Position numbers and translations under genes: made by a program
Notes under the pieces: generated by a model
The model's input: only the letters and a program-made list of their open reading frames with translations
The model's database searches: none
Told to the model about the DNA's origin: nothing
Assembly (NCBI GenBank): GCA_038239195.1
Contig: JBBSEZ010000186.1
Span: forward strand, 1 to 17,689
Length of the DNA: 17,689 nt
Direction of reading: 5' to 3'
Source: JBBSEZ01 sp038239195
GTDB lineage: Bacteria > Planctomycetota > Planctomycetia > Gemmatales > Gemmataceae
Shown: positions 1 to 7,521 of the stretch, piece by piece
Layout of the letters: each line of letters opens with the position of its first letter
Position numbering within the stretch: the first letter of the stretch is position 1

Positions 1-1
1 C

Positions 2-1546
2 CAGGAACTGCGAGGCCGACTCAATGGCGGACGGCGTCACCGGTTGCGCCCCGTCGTGCAAGGCGCGGGTGCGCGTGTTGGCGGTGAGCAGGGCGAAGGT
101 GTCGTCCGGCTCCGCGTTCTGCAACATCGCCCGCACGACCTCCACCTGTGTCCGCGCCAGCAGCGGATCGCGGTCTCCCGACGTCTCCACGAGGAAGACC
201 CAGTCGCGCCGCTGCCGCGCCGGCTCGGCAGCCAGCCCGGGGCGGTAACGCAGCATCAGGTAGCTCGCCCCGTCTTGCTCCATCGACGCGAAGCGCACCG
301 CTTCGTCGTCCGGCTTCGCGGCGCGGCCCCCGAGGTCGAGCACCACGTCGCGGTCGAGCGCGGCGTCCTTCGCGGAGGCGTCGAGGAGCAAATCGCCGGC
401 GTCCTTGGTTATCTTGAAGGCGTGCGAGGGGCTGCCGTAGCCGAGCGCGGCGCCGCCCTTGACGCGGGCGTGGAACGACCAGTTCGCCACCTTGCCGAGG
501 CTGTGCCCCGCGGGGAAGCGGTAACTTTGCTGCCCGTAGAGGCCGGGCAACTTCTGCGTGTAACTGAGCAGGATGCGCTTCTCCTGCCTCGCCTCCAACG
601 GGAAGACGCGCATCTTGAACGTGCTGCCATCGACCCACTCCAGCAGGGCCGGGTCGCGCTGCGTGTAGCGGATCGTCTCGTAGACGCTGCGCGCGTAGTC
701 GCGCTCGGCCATGCCGCCCTCCATGCGCTGGCCGTCCACGTACATCGCCAGGCGCGAGAGCGAGGCATCGGGCGGCAGGGGGAAGTAGAACGTCCCTTCC
801 AACCGCTCGGGGGAGGCGTTGAAGTACGTCTGGTCGATCGTGGTCCGCGCGAAGCCGTCCTCGACGTGAACGTCCACGTGATAGCGGCGCAGCGCCAGTT
901 TCGCCTCCTGCCCGTTGGGATCGCGCGCCACGAGGGCGCCGCCCGCGTGCGGGCTGGCCGGCACGAGCGGGTAGCCCGGCAGCAGGTTGCGCAGCCACGC
1001 CAGCTCGTGCGAGACGCGCGGCGCTGGCGTGGGCGTTTCGCCGGTGGCGCTCAACTGCTGCCCGGCGCGGAGGGGCGCCTCCAGGCCTCGGACCTTCACG
1101 CGCCCGGAGGCCACCAACACCGACGTGCCCTTGTCGTCGGCGCGCACGGCGAACTTCGTCCCCTCGGAGGTAACCTCGCGCTTCGGCGTCTTGACGGAGA
1201 GGGCCTCGCCCTTCTTGCGTGGGGCGACGTCGAGGAAGACCTCGCCGGCGGTCAGGGTGAGTTGGGAGCGGCCGGTGAGGCGAACGGTGGTCTTCTGGTT
1301 GACGTACAGCGCCGAGCCGTCCGGCAGGCGGAGCCGCCGGCGCTCGCCGATGCCCGTGGTGATCTCGCTGCCAACGGCCAGCGCCTTTTCGGCGACCGCC
1401 GCGGGGCGCGGCCGGCTCGTGAGCGTGGCGGGCGTTTCCTTGGTCGGGGCGGCGGCCGGGCGCGTGGGTGGGAAGAGGGCGAGGGCGGCGAGGGCGGCGG
1501 TGGTGGCGAGGGCGGCGGCGAGACGGCGGAGCGAGAAGCGAGTCAT
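2..1546 (-). CDS. Secreted FecR-VIT-vWA domain protein (3' end outside window)
   Basis: The first 515 codons are present and the C-terminus runs off the left edge. The start is ATG at 1546, preceded by AAGGAGG. Residues 1-33 form an export signal (Arg-rich, then an Ala/Leu core). A FecR-like beta domain spans about 58-152 (LPDGSALYVNQKT, GEVFLDVA, TSEGTKFAVRADD). A VIT domain (vault/inter-alpha-trypsin) follows at about 215-335 (DQTYFNASPERLEGTFYFPL, YVDGQRMEGGMAERDYA). From about 445 begins a vWA domain (DWVFLVETSGDRD). The first MIDAS Asp is replaced by Glu and the DxSxS pattern is absent, so metal binding is doubtful. FecR domains usually sit on anti-sigma regulators, but there is no anti-sigma or inner membrane segment beyond the signal here, so an extracytoplasmic adhesion or assembly role is more likely. 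It is transcribed in the same direction as the SOD gene behind it, with a terminator-like stem between them. Confidence 0.85.
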   Translation of the reverse strand, partial: MTRFSLRRLAAALATTAALAALALFPPTRPAAAPTKETPATLTSRPRPAAVAEKALAVGSEITTGIGERRRLRLPDGSALYVNQKTTVRLTGRSQLTLTAGEVFLDVAPRKKGEALSVKTPKREVTSEGTKFAVRADDKGTSVLVASGRVKVRGLEAPLRAGQQLSATGETPTPAPRVSHELAWLRNLLPGYPLVPASPHAGGALVARDPNGQEAKLALRRYHVDVHVEDGFARTTIDQTYFNASPERLEGTFYFPLPPDASLSRLAMYVDGQRMEGGMAERDYARSVYETIRYTQRDPALLEWVDGSTFKMRVFPLEARQEKRILLSYTQKLPGLYGQQSYRFPAGHSLGKVANWSFHARVKGGAALGYGSPSHAFKITKDAGDLLLDASAKDAALDRDVVLDLGGRAAKPDDEAVRFASMEQDGASYLMLRYRPGLAAEPARQRRDWVFLVETSGDRDPLLARTQVEVVRAMLQNAEPDDTFALLTANTRTRALHDGAQPVTPSAIESASQFL

Positions 1547-1700
1547 GAGGGGGCCTCCTTGGCGCTTCCTGCGAACGGTGCCCGCCTGGGCAGGAGAGAA
1601 GAGTGGGCGGTTGGCCCGAGACGAGCGAAGAGGGGACGGGGGTGATTGTACGCGCGGGCGAGGCAGAAAGGAAGCGCCGCGCTCGGCCCACGAAACGGCG

Positions 1701-1731
1701 AGGGCCGTTCTCTTCTTGCGAGAACGGCCCT
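1701..1731 (-). terminator. Perfect 12-bp stem-loop downstream of the SOD gene
   Basis: AGGGCCGTTCTC (1701-1712) and GAGAACGGCCCT (1720-1731) form a perfect stem with a 7-nt loop. It begins 11 nt past the SOD stop codon. On the minus strand no long U-run follows, only GTTTCG a few bases on. It is therefore a terminator-like hairpin rather than a textbook intrinsic terminator. Confidence 0.6.
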
Positions 1732-1742
1732 TTCGCGTGTCC

Positions 1743-2483
1743 TCACGCATACCGAGCGGCGACTGCCTTCCAGTTGACCACCTTCCACCACTCCGTCACG
1801 TACTTGGCCCGGTCGTTCTTGTACTTGAGGTAGTAGGCGTGCTCCCAGACGTCGATGCCGAGCAACGGCTTGAGCCCGGCGGTCATGTAGGGGCTGTCCT
1901 GGTTGGCGAACTTCAAGACCTGTACCTCCTTCTTGGCGTTCCGCACCAGCCACGCCCAGCCGCTGCCGAACTGCGTCAACGCCGCCTGGTGGAACGCCTT
2001 CTTGAAGCCGTCGAAGCTCTTGAACGTCTTGTTGATCGCCGCGGCCAGCGCGCCCGTGGGCTCGCCGCCTGCCTTGGGGCCCATCGTCTGCCAGAAGATG
2101 GTGTGGTTGAGGTGTCCCCCGCCCATGTTGATGACGCGCTGCCGCACCGGCATGGGCACCGTGTTGATGTTCATGAGCAGAGTGCCCACGCTCTTGCCCG
2201 ACAGGCTCGGCTCGTCCTTGATGGCCGCGTTCAGCCCATCGACGTAAGCCTTGTGGTGCTTGTCGTGGTGGATCTCCATCGTCGCCTTGTCGATGGTCGG
2301 CTCCAGCGCGTCGTAGGCGTACGGCAGCGGCGGCAGCGCGAACAAGGCAAGCGCCTTCTTCGGCTCGGCCTTCTTGACCTGGGCGGCGGCGCCCAGGGCC
2401 GGGGTGGCGAGAGGGGCCAGGGCCAGCGTGGCGACGCCGGCGCCGGCCGTGGCGAGGAACTCGCGACGGGGCAGGTGCGACAT
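1743..2483 (-). CDS. sodA: Tat-exported manganese-type superoxide dismutase
   Basis: The product (246 aa) dismutates superoxide to peroxide and oxygen. An N-terminal twin-arginine signal (PRREFL at residues 5-10, then an Ala/Leu core to about 33) implies folded, metal-loaded export to the periplasm. The mature part is a complete Fe/Mn SOD. Metal ligands by alignment to E. coli SodA are H72 (MEIHHDKHH), H127 (GGGHLNHTIFW), D211 and H215 (DVWEHAYY). Glycines before the second ligand and Q195 in ANQDSP favour Mn over Fe. The start ATG at 2483 has AAGGAGT eight bases upstream. An upstream in-frame extension runs through non-homologous sequence and was not used. It is divergent from the protease-like gene, with 223 bp between the two starts, and is followed by the 1701-1731 stem-loop. 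Confidence 0.95.
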   Translation of the reverse strand: MSHLPRREFLATAGAGVATLALAPLATPALGAAAQVKKAEPKKALALFALPPLPYAYDALEPTIDKATMEIHHDKHHKAYVDGLNAAIKDEPSLSGKSVGTLLMNINTVPMPVRQRVINMGGGHLNHTIFWQTMGPKAGGEPTGALAAAINKTFKSFDGFKKAFHQAALTQFGSGWAWLVRNAKKEVQVLKFANQDSPYMTAGLKPLLGIDVWEHAYYLKYKNDRAKYVTEWWKVVNWKAVAARYA

Positions 2484-2613
2484 GAGCGGCACTCCTTGTC
2501 GGAAGAACAGTCGTTGTACGGCAACGCACGGCAAGCGCCATGCCGGGAGCATCCTACGCCTGCGGGGCGCTTTGTCCACAAGCCCCGCCGCAGAAAACCG
2601 GGCCTTGCCCTCT

Positions 2614-2632
2614 CTCTCCCCATCTGGGAGAG
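2614..2632. repeat. 7-bp perfect inverted repeat in a divergent intergenic region
   Basis: CTCTCCC - CATCT - GGGAGAG lies between the divergent SOD and protease/TPR starts. It could be an operator or a leader hairpin for the plus-strand gene, whose ATG is at 2707. No convincing -35/-10 pair was seen beside it. Function is unknown. Confidence 0.3.
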
Positions 2633-2706
2633 TATTCGCTGCGGGCGCCGCGGGGCAGGCCGAGCGCGCTCCCGCGAACGCAGTCAAACGATCTTCGAGG
2701 TGTGCC

Positions 2707-5124
2707 ATGACCGGGGCCTCCCTGCGGGGGCTGGTGCCGTTGGCGCTGGTGCTGGTTGGCGCCATCCTGGCGGTGCCCGCGCCGCGCCCCGCGCAGGCAC
2801 CGCGGTCCGGGGCCGAGGTGTATCGGCACGTCCTGCGCGCCGTCGGCTGGGTGCGCGCCACCGACAAGGGGCAGGGCACGGGCTGGGTGGTAGACCGCGA
2901 GCGGCGCTGGCTCGTCACCTGCTACCACGTGGTCGGCGACAACGACAGCGTCGAGGTCGTCTTTCCGGTGCGGCGCGGGGGGCGCATTCTCGACGAACGG
3001 CAATGGTACGTCACCCACTTGCCGGAACTGCGAACGAGCGGACATGCCGTCCAGGGGAAGGTGCTGCGCCGCAATCGCGATACCGACCTGGCGCTGGTCG
3101 AGCTGGCCTCGCTCCCCGCCGAGGTGGGCGAACTGGCGCTGGCCTCCTCCCCTCCCGGGCCCGGCGACAGCGCCCACTCGCTCGGGAACCGCTTCGACCT
3201 CGGCGTGCTGTGGGCCTACGGGCGCGGCTCGGTACGCCAGGCGCGGGTGCTGCGCGAAGGCTACTTCACGGCCGGGCAACACCTCGCCCGGGGCGCGCCC
3301 GTCCTCGTCGCCCAGGTGCCGATCAACGAGGGCGACAGCGGCGGGCCACTCGTCAACGATCGGGGCGAGGCGATCGGCGTCTCGGCCGCCGTCGCCTGGA
3401 ACGTTCAGGGCATGGGCCTGTTCATCGACGTCCGCGCCGTGCGCGAACTGCTCGGACGGCCAGCCTCGCCAGCGAAAAAAGAGGGAGGACTGTTCGCCGC
3501 GCGCGACGTCTACGTGCGCGGTTTGCGCTCCGTGGCAGTGGTGCGCCAGGGTGGGGGACCGCGCTCCACGGGGGTGGTGATCGACCGGGCGCGCCGGCTG
3601 CTCCTGACCACGGCCGATGCGGTCGGGCAGGAGAAGACGGTGGAGGTCGCGTTCCCGGTCTACCAGTTGGGCCGGGTGGTCGGCGAAGTCGGCTTCTACG
3701 TGTCGCAGCGCGAGCTGTTGCGCAAGAAGGGGGCCCTGGTGACGGGCGTCGTGCTCCAGACCGACGCGCGCCGCAATCTCGCCCTGATCGAGCTGGAGGC
3801 GGTATCCCCCAGCGCGGCCGCGGCGGCGTTCGCGGCGCGCCAACCGGTCCCAGGCGATCGGCTGCACGCGATCAGCAACCCCGATCGGCTCCAGGTGCTG
3901 TGGGTCTACGCCGCGGGCTGGCTTCGCCAGGTCGATCGCGCCCACCTGGGCCAGGCCGAGGAGAGGCCGGGGCCCGAGGTGCTGGTGGTGCAGGCGCCGC
4001 TCGCGGACGGCGACGGCGGCGGGCCCGTCCTCGACGAGCGCGCCGAACTGGTGGGGCTGACGTCGGGGAAAATTGGGCCGCAACAGCAGGTCGTCTACGC
4101 GCTGACGCTCCGCGAGGTGCGCGCCTTCCTCGAAGAGGCCCGCCCGCGCTCGGCGCCGATCGTCCCGGGAGAGCTGATCGAGCGCTCGCAATTGTTCGTG
4201 AAGGCCAACCGCCTCGACCGCGCCCTGGTCGATCTCTACGAGGCGGTACGCCGGGGGCCCAAAGATGCGCGAGCGTACGCGGAGCGCGGCCGGGTGCGCC
4301 AGTTGCGCGGCGACCTCGCCGGCGCCCTCGCCGACTGCGATCGCGCGGTCGCGCTGGCACCCCGGCTCGCGCTGGCCCGCGTCTGTCGCGCGGCGGCGTG
4401 GTGCGGCAAGGGCGAGGCGGCGAAGGCCCTCGCGGATTGCGACGCCGCGCTGGCGCTCGACCGGCGCTCGGCGCGGGCGCACGCGGTTCGCGGGTGGGCG
4501 CGTTTGCTGGAGGGCAAGGCGGACCTGGCCCTCGCCGACTGCGACGAGGCGATCTGGCTCGACCGGCAACTCGCCTTCGCGCACCGGGTGCGCGGCCAGG
4601 CCCACGCCAGCAAGAACGACCAGGGCCGCGCCATCGACGACTTCACGCGGGCGCTGTTGCTGGGCCCCCACTTGCCCGAGGCCCATCGCCTGCGCGGCGA
4701 TGCCTACTGGGCGAAAAGCGACGTGGCCCGCGCCCTGGCCGACTACGAGAAAGCACTGGCGCGGGACGACCGCGATGCGCCGGCGCTCCTGGGCCGGGGA
4801 CGGACGCGCCTGGCGCGCAACGAGATGAGCGAAGGGGTGGCCGACCTGGTTCGGGCGGCGCGCCTGCGGCGCGGGCTCCGGGGCGAGGTGCTGGGCGAGG
4901 TGGAGCGTCGGGGGGCGGAGTTGCTGGGCGAGGACGCCAGCGCGGCGGGGGCACTGTATCGGCAAGCGCTGGTGGGGCTGGCGCCGCTCCTCGAAGATCG
5001 GCCGGGCGCGAAGCAGGCCCTCGCGGAGGGGCTGGCCGGTGCGACGAAGGTCGCGGACGCGAAGAAGCGCGCGCAAGCGCTGCGCGAGGTGATCCAGGGG
5101 CTGCGCCGGCGGTTCGAGCGCTGA
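2707..5124 (+). CDS. Exported tandem trypsin-fold protein with TPR domain; second protease domain degenerate
   Basis: The product is 805 aa. The start ATG at 2707 has GAGG at 2697-2700. Residues 1-30 look like a signal peptide (hydrophobic VPLALVLVGAILAV). Domain 1 (about 38-250) is a trypsin/HtrA-type fold with an apparent intact triad: H74 in TCYHVV, D127 in RDTDLALVEL, and S211 in NEGDSGGPLV. Domain 2 (about 266-478) repeats the same layout, but the triad positions read D304 (TTADAV), N357 (RRNLALIEL) and G437 (DGDGGGPV), so it should be catalytically dead. TPR-like repeats with recurring 'ALADCDxAxxLD' units cover about 490-700, followed by an alpha-helical tail. No PDZ domain is visible. 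A likely role is periplasmic or surface proteolysis or scaffolding, with the TPR and dead domain binding partners. The in-frame ORF extends upstream to 2374, but that part lies antisense to the SOD gene. Confidence 0.88.
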   Translation: MTGASLRGLVPLALVLVGAILAVPAPRPAQAPRSGAEVYRHVLRAVGWVRATDKGQGTGWVVDRERRWLVTCYHVVGDNDSVEVVFPVRRGGRILDERQWYVTHLPELRTSGHAVQGKVLRRNRDTDLALVELASLPAEVGELALASSPPGPGDSAHSLGNRFDLGVLWAYGRGSVRQARVLREGYFTAGQHLARGAPVLVAQVPINEGDSGGPLVNDRGEAIGVSAAVAWNVQGMGLFIDVRAVRELLGRPASPAKKEGGLFAARDVYVRGLRSVAVVRQGGGPRSTGVVIDRARRLLLTTADAVGQEKTVEVAFPVYQLGRVVGEVGFYVSQRELLRKKGALVTGVVLQTDARRNLALIELEAVSPSAAAAAFAARQPVPGDRLHAISNPDRLQVLWVYAAGWLRQVDRAHLGQAEERPGPEVLVVQAPLADGDGGGPVLDERAELVGLTSGKIGPQQQVVYALTLREVRAFLEEARPRSAPIVPGELIERSQLFVKANRLDRALVDLYEAVRRGPKDARAYAERGRVRQLRGDLAGALADCDRAVALAPRLALARVCRAAAWCGKGEAAKALADCDAALALDRRSARAHAVRGWARLLEGKADLALADCDEAIWLDRQLAFAHRVRGQAHASKNDQGRAIDDFTRALLLGPHLPEAHRLRGDAYWAKSDVARALADYEKALARDDRDAPALLGRGRTRLARNEMSEGVADLVRAARLRRGLRGEVLGEVERRGAELLGEDASAAGALYRQALVGLAPLLEDRPGAKQALAEGLAGATKVADAKKRAQALREVIQGLRRRFER

Positions 5125-5177
5125 GCGCGGGCCTCGCCGTTCTGGTGACGAGAGACTGCTGTTGCTCGCCCGCGCTC
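5123..5177. repeat. 10-bp perfect inverted repeat between convergent genes
   Basis: GAGCGCGGGC (5123-5132, overlapping the protease/TPR stop codon) and GCCCGCGCTC (5168-5177) are perfectly complementary across 35 nt. They lie in the 58-bp gap between the convergent protease/TPR and histidine kinase genes. It could serve as a shared 3' hairpin or terminator. There is no U-tract and the loop is long, so this is tentative. Confidence 0.3.
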
Positions 5178-5182
5178 CTCCC

Positions 5183-6925
5183 TCACGAGCGCCCCGTCCG
5201 ATTCGCGAGCGACTGGATCACGGCCGCCAGTTCGTCCGGGTCGATCGGCTTGGGCGCGTGCATCTGGAACCCCGCGGCCAGGATGCGCGTGCGGTCCTCG
5301 GCGCGGGCGTGGGCCGTCAGGGCGACAGCGGGGACCTGCCCGCCGCGCTCGCGGGAGCGCGCGCGCACCTGTTGGATCAGCGCGTAGCCGCCCTCCTCGG
5401 GCATGTCGACGTCGCTGACGAGCACGTCGGGCTGCCCCGCCTCGAGCGCATCGAGCGCCTCGCGCACCGAGCCGACGGCGGTGACGAGCGCGCCGCCCTG
5501 CGCGAGCACCAGCGCCAGCATCTCGCGGGCGTCGGCCTCGTCATCGACGACCAGCACCCGGAGCCCGCGAATGCCCGCGCCTGGCGCAGGCTTCCACGCG
5601 GCCTGCGGGCCCGGCCGTTCGGGGGAGGACGGCCCCATGCGCACGGCGAGGACGGGCAAGCGCACCGTGAAGGTCGCCCCCTGGCCCTCGCCGGCACTGT
5701 GCGCGCTCGCGGTCCCGCCGTGGAGCTCGACGAGGTGGCGGACGATCGCCAGCCCCAGGCCGAGCCCGCCGTGCGTTCGCGTGCTCGTGCTGTCGGCCTG
5801 GAAGAAGCGCTCGAACAGGTGGGGGAGCATTTCTGCCTTCACCCCCTGCCCGCTGTCGCGCACCTCGACCTGGACCTGCGTCCCGGCGCGCTCCAGGCGC
5901 ACCTCCACCCAGCCGTCGCGCGGCGTGAACTTGACGGCGTTGGCGAGGAGGTTCCACACCACCTGCTGCAAGCGCGTGGGGTCGCCCGAAACAGGCCCGG
6001 CGTCGGGAGAAAGGGCCGCGCTCAGGCGAACGCCTCTGGCCTCGGCCGCGGGCCGGATGGCGTCGAGGGCAGCCTGCACCACGGGCGCCAACTCGGTCGG
6101 GCGCACCTCCAGGCGCAGTTTCCCCGTGACGATGCGCGACATGTCCAAAAGGTCGTCGATCAACTGGGCCTGTGCCCGGGTGTTGCGGTCGAGCACCTCC
6201 AGGCCGCGCTCTACCGTCGCCGCATCGAGCTTGCCGGTGCGCAGCAGATGAACCCAGCCGAACATGGCGTTCAGGGGCGTGCGCAGCTCGTGGGACAGGG
6301 TGGCAAGGAACTCGTCCTTGGTGCGGTTGGCCATCTCGGCCTCGGCGCGTGCTTGCTGTTCGCGCGCCAGGATTTGCTCGCGGTCGGCCTCGGCCCGGCG
6401 GCGCTCGGCGATCTCCGCCTGGAGCGCCCCGTTGGCCTCGGCGAGCTCGGCCGTGCGCTCCCCCACGCGCGCCTCCAGCCCCTGGTGGGCCCGCTGGAGG
6501 AGCTCCTCCGCCTTTTTCCGTTCGGCGATCTCCCGCTCCAGCTCGGCCGGGCTGCGCAGCGCCAGGGCCAGCGGCACGATACGCACCAGCCCCAGGACGG
6601 TCGCCCACGAGACGAGGGCCGTGAGCAGCTTGATCAGCCCGGAGAGACGATACATCGGATCGTAAAAGGTGACGACTTCGAGGAAGTGCGTGAAGCCACA
6701 GCTCACGATGAACAGCCCGAACATGAAGAACATCCACCGGAACGGCACGCGGCGCAGGCGGGTGAAGTAGACGAGGACGGCGGGGATGGCCAGGTAGGCC
6801 AGCCAGATGAGCAGGTCGGAGGCGTTGTGGAGCCAAACTAGCCCCGTGGCATCGCGCCACGCCCCTCAGTGCCGGCGGGGAAGAAAGCCTTCCGAGCTCA
6901 GCAGGTCGCGGAAGAAGTCGAGCAT
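5183..6925 (-). CDS. Hybrid histidine kinase with ethylene-receptor-like membrane domain; in-frame UGA at codon 20
   Basis: Read from ATG 6925 (AGGAGG four bases upstream), counting the UGA as codon 20, this is 580 codons. After 19 codons (ending LPRRH) comes UGA at 6866-6868. The same frame then continues open to 5183. Three membrane helices follow (about 30-50, 62-80, 95-115) resembling plant ETR1 and cyanobacterial homologues: SDLLIWLAYLAIP, PFRWMFFMFG and SCGFTHFLEV, with the Asp, C76 and H80 equivalent to the ETR1 ethylene/copper residues D25, C65 and H69. A coiled coil covers about 125-200. HisKA has H212 (SHELRTPLNAM). The HATPase has N (NLLANAVKF), G1 (DSGQGV) and G2 (GGLGLGLAIV) boxes. 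A C-terminal receiver has phospho-Asp D505 (SDVDMP). The next in-frame start, GTG 6748, would lose the first helix. The gene may be a nonsense pseudogene, a recoded gene, or expressed only from an internal start. It is divergent from a response regulator gene. Confidence 0.8.
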
Positions 6926-6985
6926 GGGGCCTCCTCGCCGGCTGGGCGCACCGCGACGTGCGGCCCGAGAAAGGAAATCGGGTAC

Positions 6986-7014
6986 TTGGAATGAACTATC
7001 CTATCGGCTAGAAC
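6986..7014 (+). promoter_or_regulatory. Weak sigma70-like promoter candidate upstream of the response regulator
   Basis: TTGGAA (6986-6991) and TAGAAC (7009-7014) are separated by 17 nt. Each matches the -35/-10 consensus at four of six positions. They lie in an AT-richer island within the 191-bp gap between the divergent kinase and regulator genes. The evidence is weak. Confidence 0.25.
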
Positions 7015-7028
7015 GTCGAAAGGAGAGC

Positions 7029-7061
7029 CCGACTACGTGAGAGTCGGCCCCCGCAGGGGCC
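7029..7061 (+). other. Two overlapping short hairpins in the response regulator leader
   Basis: CCGACT (7029-7034)/AGTCGG (7042-7047) and GGCCCC (7046-7051)/GGGGCC (7056-7061) are perfect 6-bp stems that share two bases, so they could be mutually exclusive. They lie about 55 nt before the regulator ATG. In DNA this GC-rich they may be chance. Confidence 0.2.
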
Positions 7062-7116
7062 CTTCCGCCGCGCCATGCGGGCGCGTTCGTTGGCAGCGGC
7101 GTGAGAGGCCTTCTCG

Positions 7117-7512
7117 ATGCCCACCTCTCCATCCGATCCCACCCCGAGCAGCCTCGCCCCCAAGCACGTGCTGGTGGTGGAGGACAACGAGGCCACGCGC
7201 GAGGCGTTCGCGATGATCCTGAGCAGCGTCGGCTACCGCGTCTCCACGGCGGACAACGGCCAGCTCGCCCTCGACTGCCTGCGCACCGAGCGCCCTAGCG
7301 TGATCCTCCTCGATCTGATGATGCCGATCATGGACGGCTACCAGTTCCGCGAGGCCCAGCGCCGCGACGAGGAGCTGGCCCACATCCCCGTCATCGTTTG
7401 CTCGGCGCTAAACGAGGCGCATGCGCGCGCCGGCACGCTGCACGCCGACGACTACCTCAAGAAGCCGGTGGACGTGGACGCCCTGCTCGAAGCGGTGCGC
7501 CGCCTGTGTTGA
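7117..7512 (+). CDS. Single-domain response regulator (CheY-like receiver)
   Basis: The product is 131 aa: a short Pro/Ser-rich N-tail (1-15) and one receiver domain with no output domain. Visible landmarks are the acidic pair E22/D23 (VVEDNE), phospho-acceptor D66 (VILLDLMMP), S96 at the switch position (VIVCSALNE) and K116 (YLKKPVD). It probably passes phosphate by protein-protein contact. The start ATG at 7117 has AGAGG at 7104-7108. It is divergent from the ethylene-receptor-like hybrid kinase, which makes that kinase the obvious partner, though this is inferred from position only. The stop is 9 bp from the stop of the convergent PQQ-like gene. Confidence 0.92.
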   Translation: MPTSPSDPTPSSLAPKHVLVVEDNEATREAFAMILSSVGYRVSTADNGQLALDCLRTERPSVILLDLMMPIMDGYQFREAQRRDEELAHIPVIVCSALNEAHARAGTLHADDYLKKPVDVDALLEAVRRLC

Positions 7513-7521
7513 GCGAGCCTT

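Noticed and set aside
1478..1521. GGGCGGCGA-type short tandem repeats
   Set aside because: They encode the Ala/Leu-rich signal peptide of the FecR protein; GCC/CTC codon repetition explains them.
2554..5076. Long minus-strand open frame opposite the protease/TPR gene
   Set aside because: The plus strand here encodes clear protease and TPR motifs; the antisense frame has no recognisable motif.
987..5387. Very long plus-strand open frame (1466 codons)
   Set aside because: It runs antisense to the FecR and SOD genes and out of frame through the protease/TPR gene; composition is Arg/Ala/Gly-rich with no domain pattern. It is a high-GC shadow.
5162..6841. Plus-strand open frame opposite the histidine kinase
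   Set aside because: It is an antisense shadow of a kinase with all H, N, G and receiver motifs on the minus strand.
6845..6861. Hairpin after the kinase UGA as a SECIS element
   Set aside because: The stem begins only 4 nt after UGA and is short, unlike the E. coli-type element; it is kept only as a note under the UGA finding.
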